From the NCBI GenBank assembly GCA_023665185.1, contig JAMPEL010000021.1, forward strand, positions 1 through 37,880: DNA of 37,880 bases, written 5' to 3'. Positions 32,262 through 37,880 of the stretch are shown piece after piece. The notes under the pieces are model-generated. The model was not told where the DNA came from and did not search any database. It saw only the letters and a list, made by a program, of their open reading frames with translations. Each line of letters opens with the position of its first letter. Position 1 is the stretch's first letter. The position numbers and the translations under genes are program-made. This DNA comes from Roseburia sp. GTDB taxonomy: Bacteria > Bacteroidota > Bacteroidia > Bacteroidales > Bacteroidaceae.

Positions 32262-34895
32262 TTACTTCAACTTAAATCGAACATTTAACAAAAAATTACG
32301 CGGACGAAGTTGATAGCTACTGATATATGTGCCCATATTTGAATAAGAGCTTGCCATGTAACATCTAACATCAAAAAGGTTAGCAGATTCAAATTCCCAT
32401 TCAACTTGTCTATTGCTATATTTGACGGTTGCATCCATAAAAAACATCTTAGAATTATCCACTTTATCATTGCGTTGATAATCAAAATTCAAGTTTATGC
32501 TAAGTTTTTTTGACGGAAAGACCCACACTTTGGCATTATGGGAATAAGTCTGCATTGACGGCAACTTTTCATCTCCGAGTGTTACCCACTGCCTAATTTT
32601 CAACCAAGCAAAATTATAGGACAGATTAAAAAAGCGGCATGGAGTAGTGTTGATAACTCCACCTGTAGTATAACTGTTTGTATGAAAAGGCTGAATGATA
32701 TTTTGTAGCAACAAGTCGCTTTTGGTGCTGTTCATTCCCATTAACAACTCAAATTTCGTTTGCCAGAATTTAATACCCTTGCTTGATGTGACATACAATT
32801 TATAGTAATCAGACTCCGTAGGCTGATTTATGGTGCTTTTTGTTCCCACTATACCATCATAATCGTAGCCATAAAGCAAGTTCTTTCTGGCATGTTGGTA
32901 GCTGCCACCTATATTCAAGAAAAACATACGTATGACATTTCTGTATTCAATCCCCAATTGTCCACCGCTTCCACTATTCTCAAATAGCCTATCCGTAGAG
33001 TTCCGAAGCAAATTACGGTATGATTGCAGAATATATCCTTTGTAAGCGTCGTCCATACTTCCGTATGACTTATGGTAATATACACTTGCCACAGTTTTGA
33101 AAGATTGAGAAATACTATAGTCTGCCATAAGTGAGGGGTTCAAAATCAACCGTTGATAGTTGGTTGAATTATCAGCCAAACAATCATTGTTGCTGATAAC
33201 GGAGAGATAAACTGGAACAAGAAGCCTGACCCTCAACTTGTTGTTTTGTTTATAGGTATAATCCTGATCGATTCCTATTTGATAATGATTATACCATAAG
33301 TCATTTCTTGCACTGTCATCAGCCGGAATAAAATTATTGTTCCAGTCATTCCCTGTCAACCCAGATGTCAATTTGCGAAGGTCGATACTAATTTTCGGAG
33401 TGTAGTTCAAGGCAAACCTGCCCAAGCTCACACCATACGAAGTATGCAGATTGGCATTGATGTATTCCTGCTCCACTTGTTGACTCAGCATTTTCAGTGA
33501 GTCGGGACTAAAATAAAAAGCCGGAGTGATGCGGAGCAGATGCGGACAATCTTTATATGCCACATCAAGGTGAATGCGGAATAGATGATTGTTGATACGT
33601 TTCATCATGCTCAGCTCGTTGTCAACAGAGAAATAAGGATTGTCAAGGTGCTGATGTGCAGTATTAGTTTTTCCATCAGCAAGATTTGTAAAGGTTCTAC
33701 TCCATGAAGTCCGGATATTCAGTCGATTACGAAAAAAATTCAGTTCCTTATTCTGCTGGACTCCCAATGATACATTCAGATTATTCTCTTTGGATGTATT
33801 CTCCGTAATTTCCTCGATGACCAAAGGGGTTGCCGCATTCGGCAGATACTGAGTGAACAACGACCTACCCTCTTTATCTAATTGTTCATTGTAGAAATTG
33901 ATGTTTGTCGTCAGTTCCAGTTCCTTGAGTTTGACAAGTTGGTTTGTTGATATGCTATTGGTCCTATTGTCCGTATAACGTATTTTTTCAATATTGGGAA
34001 TATCCGGTTGAGTGACTGATAGCATACCTCCTGTTGCTAATGCCACAGCACCCGTATCATAATGTTTCATCAGTTCCTCATCGGCTGTATGTCCGTTGTT
34101 GTTGCCCTTGTAAATAGAAATATGCTGTTGGTTTTTAGAAAACCGCATTCCTGTCAGTTCTGCATTCCACAATATTGGTTGATAACCGAATCCGGCCAAC
34201 ATCTGGACCGCCCACACTCCTTTGGCTCCTTCTTTCAACTTCAAATTAATGGCGACCTGATCTGAGAATACATTTTCCACTTTGATTGGCTGATGATTTT
34301 CATAAATCTGGATTGACGCGACATCTTTGGCTTCTATGTTTTTTGTAGCAATATTGTACCGCCCCTCCAACATGTCAAGGTCTTCTATATAGAATTTGCT
34401 TATGGCTTTTCCGTTATAAGAGATTTCACCAGATGAAGCAACATTAATGCCGGGCATTTTTTTCAAGACATCTTCAATGACACGATCGCTTTGTCCTTTA
34501 AAAACATCCACCACATATGACAATGTATCACTCCTTCGACTTATAGGGTTGGCTGTAACACGCACTTCCTTTAATTTCATCTCCTTTTCATTCACAATGA
34601 AATCCACAGTTGCAGAATGGTTGGGTATAGTGCGCGTCATATTCTCGATAGCCATTCCACGAACAGTGACAAATAGCGAATCTGTATCGTGCTTAAAAGA
34701 AAGCCGATATTCTCCCATAGCATCAGTAGAAGCAAATCCAACGATCGCGCCTGTTCTTGCGTCCTGTATTGTTACCATTACATTGTCTATCAGCACCGCC
34801 TCTTTATTTTTCACTGAACCCTGTATTACTGTCTGTGAATATATAAAAGCTGGATTTATCACAATTAGTAATAAAATATATATCAAACGATCCAT
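32262..34895 (-). CDS. TonB-dependent-receptor-like outer-membrane barrel with carboxypeptidase-regulatory-like domain
   Basis: This 877-residue protein starts with a signal peptide (MDRLIYILLLIVINPAFIYS, cleavage near residue 20). A CarboxypepD_reg-like domain covers about 22-110 (VIQGSVKNKEAVLIDNVMV, DAMGEYRLSF). A plug-like domain covers about 115-230 (VTANPISRRSDTLSYVVDVF, VIEDVLKKMPGINV, YIEDLDMLEGRYNI). The remainder is predicted beta-barrel with many alternating-strand stretches, ending NFLLNVRFKLK. It is not a SusC protein by organisation, since no SusD follows. In this cluster it could import, export or anchor the product in the outer membrane; which is unresolved. It sits 7 bases after the GT-LanC-like gene. 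Confidence 0.85.
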   Translation of the reverse strand: MDRLIYILLLIVINPAFIYSQTVIQGSVKNKEAVLIDNVMVTIQDARTGAIVGFASTDAMGEYRLSFKHDTDSLFVTVRGMAIENMTRTIPNHSATVDFIVNEKEMKLKEVRVTANPISRRSDTLSYVVDVFKGQSDRVIEDVLKKMPGINVASSGEISYNGKAISKFYIEDLDMLEGRYNIATKNIEAKDVASIQIYENHQPIKVENVFSDQVAINLKLKEGAKGVWAVQMLAGFGYQPILWNAELTGMRFSKNQQHISIYKGNNNGHTADEELMKHYDTGAVALATGGMLSVTQPDIPNIEKIRYTDNRTNSISTNQLVKLKELELTTNINFYNEQLDKEGRSLFTQYLPNAATPLVIEEITENTSKENNLNVSLGVQQNKELNFFRNRLNIRTSWSRTFTNLADGKTNTAHQHLDNPYFSVDNELSMMKRINNHLFRIHLDVAYKDCPHLLRITPAFYFSPDSLKMLSQQVEQEYINANLHTSYGVSLGRFALNYTPKISIDLRKLTSGLTGNDWNNNFIPADDSARNDLWYNHYQIGIDQDYTYKQNNKLRVRLLVPVYLSVISNNDCLADNSTNYQRLILNPSLMADYSISQSFKTVASVYYHKSYGSMDDAYKGYILQSYRNLLRNSTDRLFENSGSGGQLGIEYRNVIRMFFLNIGGSYQHARKNLLYGYDYDGIVGTKSTINQPTESDYYKLYVTSSKGIKFWQTKFELLMGMNSTKSDLLLQNIIQPFHTNSYTTGGVINTTPCRFFNLSYNFAWLKIRQWVTLGDEKLPSMQTYSHNAKVWVFPSKKLSINLNFDYQRNDKVDNSKMFFMDATVKYSNRQVEWEFESANLFDVRCYMASSYSNMGTYISSYQLRPRNFLLNVRFKLK

Positions 34896-34902
34896 AATAC
34901 CT

Positions 34903-36576
34903 CTATTCTATCGAAGTAGTCAATAAATACTCTAAACACATACCAGTCAATCCACGCAAGGAAATATCCTTGACATTCTTACTATATCTATTCCATCCTG
35001 GGAGCATGAGTATTTCATAAATAGAAGCTGGAGACATTTCTATTTTTTTTTCATAAAATAAAATATATTCCACATATGTTTCAGGACAAGTATTAAACAA
35101 ATTTTCATCAATTACTTTTTTTGCACAATTATACAAATCAGACAAAAAAACTAAAGACAAACCGGTTTCTGATACATCGTTTGTATTATACAGCCTACAC
35201 AAGACATAACGTAAAACTCCTCCAAGTCCATAATCTATATTCAAGTCTACCATTCTGCAAGGGGAAATTTCTAAAACTCTTTGATCAATACTATATAGAA
35301 ATTCATTAATATTGTCTGAGATAAATCTCTGTTGAAACAGATAGCATACCGCCCATCCTATCCCCAATAAGCCATCAGAAATAGTTAACGAATCATATAT
35401 ATTAATATTGTTAATTACCTCCTTTAAGAATTTGTTTGCCAAATTAGCAATATATATATTTTTTTTATATTTAGCATAATAAAATAATAGAATGACAATA
35501 CCCATTTTGCCATTTAATAGTCCAATTCTATTGGTACTATTCATATAACTAACTATGTATATAACACATCTTAAAAGGAATTTTTCCTTTTTTTCAATAG
35601 GTTCTCTATCAATATATTTGTAGCTACTGTTAAATTTTTCAAAGGATGAAAATTCTTTTTTTATTTTTTTCTTAAATGAAAGAGCATTCCTGATTACAAA
35701 ATCTAAATTATCATAATATAGTTTCCAAGCATCCCAATATTCTTGTGGGTGTTTAATTTTTTCAATAGCAAAAAGTTTCTTCTGAATCGTTACAGAACAT
35801 AATAACTGGCTAATAAAAATCCTATTATATATACGTCTTTCAGTATAATGTTCATAAGGAGAAGAGCATCTATAAATATGTCCAATAACAACATTTGGCA
35901 TCAATTTACATTGACCACCCGCCAACCAGACCTTCATGCTGATTAATACTTCATCGCTACCATATGATAAAAGTCCTTCCAGTCCACACAGATATAGCCA
36001 ATAGCTTTTAGATGTTGCATATCCCGCTCCCAAGATGCAAGGAATTATCTGCGCATCCCTTTTCTCTTTTGGGAGAGACCAATCAGAATATGTCCATTGG
36101 GCTTCCAAGAAACATATTGGGGTGTAAAAATTCACATATGCTCCCCAGTAATTTCTGAAATGCTGGTTTTCAATAATAATTCCATTTTCTTTTTTCAAGA
36201 CTTTCGTCTGGGCACACAATAATAATTCTGAGTTTTTATTTAATTCTTGTACAATAGAATGAACCCATCCTGAATTATAAAATCTCATATGCGCATCTAA
36301 TAACAGGAAGTAATCCGTTTCACATAAACGTACCCCTTTGTCACGAGAAGCTGCAACACCAATTCGTTTATGATTACATGTATATCTTATTGGATATTTT
36401 CTAAGTTTTTGTTCATAATCAATATTGTCATCAGAAGCGTCATTAATTACAATAATTTCTACATCGTTATTTGAATTGTCTAAGATGCTAATAATAGTAT
36501 TCTCAACTTCGTCACCCTCATTCACAAAAGGAATAATGATAGTTAATTTATTCTTATTGTTATCACACTTTTTCAT
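34903..36576 (-). CDS. GT27-like (polypeptide GalNAc-transferase-like) glycosyltransferase fused to a LanC-like domain
   Basis: This 557-residue protein has a GT-A domain at 1-255 of the GT2/GT27 type. It carries LTIIIPFVNEGDEVENTIIS, IIVINDASDD at 41-50, the DxH motif DAH at 94-96 within LLLDAHMRF, SDEVLISMKVWLAGGQ, and GHIYR at 232-236. The DxH motif, the GG after KVWL and the GHxxR motif are all characteristic of polypeptide GalNAc transferases. The C-terminal part (about 335-557) is LanC-like (LLNGKMGIVILLFYYAKY, DGLLGIGWAVCYLF, YGLGGVLRYVLCRLY) with no zinc motif. It probably glycosylates a peptide. The ATG at 36576 overlaps the pseudo-rSAM stop by ATGA; the upstream ATG at 36597 is rejected. 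Confidence 0.85.
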   Translation of the reverse strand: MKKCDNNKNKLTIIIPFVNEGDEVENTIISILDNSNNDVEIIVINDASDDNIDYEQKLRKYPIRYTCNHKRIGVAASRDKGVRLCETDYFLLLDAHMRFYNSGWVHSIVQELNKNSELLLCAQTKVLKKENGIIIENQHFRNYWGAYVNFYTPICFLEAQWTYSDWSLPKEKRDAQIIPCILGAGYATSKSYWLYLCGLEGLLSYGSDEVLISMKVWLAGGQCKLMPNVVIGHIYRCSSPYEHYTERRIYNRIFISQLLCSVTIQKKLFAIEKIKHPQEYWDAWKLYYDNLDFVIRNALSFKKKIKKEFSSFEKFNSSYKYIDREPIEKKEKFLLRCVIYIVSYMNSTNRIGLLNGKMGIVILLFYYAKYKKNIYIANLANKFLKEVINNINIYDSLTISDGLLGIGWAVCYLFQQRFISDNINEFLYSIDQRVLEISPCRMVDLNIDYGLGGVLRYVLCRLYNTNDVSETGLSLVFLSDLYNCAKKVIDENLFNTCPETYVEYILFYEKKIEMSPASIYEILMLPGWNRYSKNVKDISLRGLTGMCLEYLLTTSIE

Positions 36577-37808
36577 TTTTGTTCTTTTATAGTACATAAA
36601 TCAAATTTTTTTAGATAGAACTCATAATTAGAGAGCGGTGGACACAAACTGCTAAAAATACAGTCTTTACAAGGTGTGACATTTCTTCTTGTATACTTCC
36701 AATACGATTCTTTATTTTCTATTTCTTTTTGTATTATAAGCATAACATCTTCTGTTACATCACCCTGACAGCATCCATTAATATTCGTGAATATATTGCC
36801 ATCTGGCATTATAAACAAACGTCCCCAATAATTAGAATTAATGGTTTGATTACAAAAAACACCTCGTTTGTCAAGTTTTATGTGAGATAGTTCTTCGTAT
36901 GAAGTGTATACATAATCTTTTAAGAATTTTATATTAGACCTTTCTTTTATTATGATTGGTAGTAGTCTGTAATTCCTTATACGGTAAGTTTGTACAATTT
37001 GCAGTGCATTATCTAAAGCTATTTTATCTTTTATCAAAAAAAGCCATCGATAGTTAACAGTACTATTCGCTAATAATTTTGTTGCTTTTATAAAAGATTC
37101 ACAGTCAACAAAATAAAGTTCAAGTAAAATTTCCTTTTGAGAAGAAAAATCAAGAATTTTCTCAAGAAAAACATCGTCATTTCCTAAAAGGTATAAAGTT
37201 ATAGGAATGTGATATTGAGATATTTTTTCTATTAAAACATCATAATTGTGGTAGTCCGAAAAATGTCCACGAACTAAATTTATCTGTCGCAGGAAATTAA
37301 TATTATTATTATCTAAAAAAGACAGTATGTCATTAAATCCTAAACAACTTCTGCTGTTGATCGGATATAGAACCTGCTTATAATAATCTTCTTCCTTTAA
37401 GGCGATTTTTTCTCCTCCTATAAAAAAAGTAATTTCTTGAAGGTTGTTTGCTGTATTTGTAGATTGAAACCTAAGCTCATCCTTACACTCCGCTTCTATT
37501 TCATGTTGTAAATTCAGAATAGGAGGAATGCTAATAGGTCTCCTCCTGTTCGATACAGCCTTGACCTCTCCTATATGGTTATCCACTATAAGTTTTATCC
37601 AATTACAAAATACAGAATTGTACTCATCTATTTTCTCTATTTCAACTACATACATATTATTAATATCTTTTATCCAATTACAATACTTTAACAGTATGGA
37701 GGTGCATTCAAAGTGCATAAATGTATGTAACTCACAATTGTAAAACACTCCATGTTTTTCATTAAACCATAGAAAAGTATCTGGATATAAAACTATATAT
37801 TTTTCCAT
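36573..37808 (-). CDS. Pseudo-radical-SAM/SPASM protein of GG-Bacteroidales type
   Basis: This 411-residue protein begins MEKYIVLYPDTFLWFNEKHG. No CxxxCxxC motif is present in the part that resembles a radical SAM barrel (about 140-300: YPINSRSCLGFNDILSFLDN, LRQINLVRGHFSDYHNY). The C-terminal part carries the SPASM-type cysteines GVFCN, GCCQG, CKDCIFSSLCPP and DLCTIKEQ. This matches what I recall of the pseudo-rSAM family of GG-Bacteroidales peptide systems (TIGRFAM). Such proteins probably act as a non-catalytic partner binding the precursor. It is the first visible gene of the operon and overlaps the next by 4 bases. It is markedly AT-rich. Confidence 0.78.
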   Translation of the reverse strand: MEKYIVLYPDTFLWFNEKHGVFYNCELHTFMHFECTSILLKYCNWIKDINNMYVVEIEKIDEYNSVFCNWIKLIVDNHIGEVKAVSNRRRPISIPPILNLQHEIEAECKDELRFQSTNTANNLQEITFFIGGEKIALKEEDYYKQVLYPINSRSCLGFNDILSFLDNNNINFLRQINLVRGHFSDYHNYDVLIEKISQYHIPITLYLLGNDDVFLEKILDFSSQKEILLELYFVDCESFIKATKLLANSTVNYRWLFLIKDKIALDNALQIVQTYRIRNYRLLPIIIKERSNIKFLKDYVYTSYEELSHIKLDKRGVFCNQTINSNYWGRLFIMPDGNIFTNINGCCQGDVTEDVMLIIQKEIENKESYWKYTRRNVTPCKDCIFSSLCPPLSNYEFYLKKFDLCTIKEQK

Positions 37809-37841
37809 AAAAGTTACAATTATTATATTTAAGTAGATGTT

Positions 37842-37849
37842 GAAAATTA
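37842..37849 (-). promoter_or_regulatory. Possible -7 element for the peptide operon
   Basis: Read on the minus strand the bases are TAATTTTC, one mismatch from TAnnTTTG, 33 bases before the ATG of the pseudo-rSAM gene. No -33 partner is evident; the promoter could also lie outside the window. Confidence 0.25.
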
Positions 37850-37870
37850 GTTTATATCAAATTTTCTGTG

Positions 37871-37878
37871 TATCTTTG
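37871..37878 (+). promoter_or_regulatory. Rightward -7 element at the window edge
   Basis: TATCTTTG is a full match to TAnnTTTG on the + strand, and it points out of the window. It suggests a divergent gene, possibly the peptide precursor or the true maturase, just beyond the right edge. A clear -33 TTTG is not seen. Confidence 0.45.
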
Positions 37879-37880
37879 TG

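Noticed and set aside
32262-34895. SusC-type nutrient importer
   Set aside because: No SusD gene follows, and the neighbours are peptide-tailoring and export genes; only a TonB-receptor-like architecture is supported.
34903-36576. Functional lanthionine cyclase
   Set aside because: The C-terminal domain has GxxG repeats but none of the zinc ligand motifs, and no dehydratase gene is present.
1-37880. CRISPR array, tRNA, rRNA and classical insertion-sequence transposase genes
   Set aside because: No regularly spaced repeats, cloverleaf candidates, rRNA-like sequence or DDE transposase ORFs were recognised by eye.

Overview
The window looks like DNA from a gut-type Bacteroidales (Bacteroides, Phocaeicola, Parabacteroides or Prevotella group). 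The reasons are the TAnnTTTG-type -7 promoter elements, the scarcity of Shine-Dalgarno sequences, and the protein families present: DUF4099/DUF3945-like proteins, ArdC/zincin antirestriction proteins, glucosaminidase-M23 hydrolases, and a pseudo-radical-SAM protein of the GG-Bacteroidales peptide type. No rRNA, tRNA or CRISPR array was seen.

Region 1 (1-2556): an AlbA/Schlafen-type ATP-binding regulator on the + strand converges, across a strong bidirectional terminator, on a small minus-strand unit. That unit encodes a 58-residue Cys-rich mini-protein and a sugar O-acetyltransferase.

Region 2 (2615-22957): a tightly packed minus-strand operon of a conjugative element or large plasmid. In transcription order it holds a DUF4099/3945-like protein, a 72-aa protein, a 550-aa protein, a toprim protein, a PH-domain membrane protein, two related exported proteins, a radical SAM protein, a small membrane protein, a degenerate M23 protein with a possible A9 frameshift extension, a 594-aa protein, and an 883-aa ArdC-like protein with a MutS-I-like tail. 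A glucosaminidase-M23 hydrolase, an SSB-like protein and an ArdC-type zincin follow. The operon is split by a Recombinase-in-Trio (RIT) element at about 6023-9985, inserted after codon 17 of the hydrolase gene. Each 92-bp inverted repeat of the RIT carries an outward-facing start codon and 14 further codons. The left copy is fused in frame to the hydrolase, so the element appears to give its target a new N-terminus. The original first 17 codons remain on the far side.

Region 3 (22958-25346): a divergent intergenic region, a secreted M23 peptidase, and an Abi_2/HEPN abortive-infection gene with a good promoter and a hairpin leader. A decayed copy of that promoter and leader lies downstream.

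Region 4 (25347-37808): a nine-gene, AT-rich, minus-strand operon that resembles a peptide natural-product system. It encodes a pseudo-rSAM SPASM protein, a GT27-like (polypeptide GalNAc-transferase-like) glycosyltransferase fused to a LanC-like domain, a TonB-receptor-like outer-membrane barrel, a GT2 glycosyltransferase, a C39-peptidase ABC exporter, a very short HlyD protein, a second glycosyltransferase-LanC-like fusion, and two related small glycosyltransferase-like proteins. My inference is a glycosylated, leader-cleaved, exported peptide. The precursor and any true radical SAM maturase are not in the window; a rightward promoter at the edge suggests a divergent unit just outside. This cluster and the RIT N-terminus replacement are the two most interesting items.
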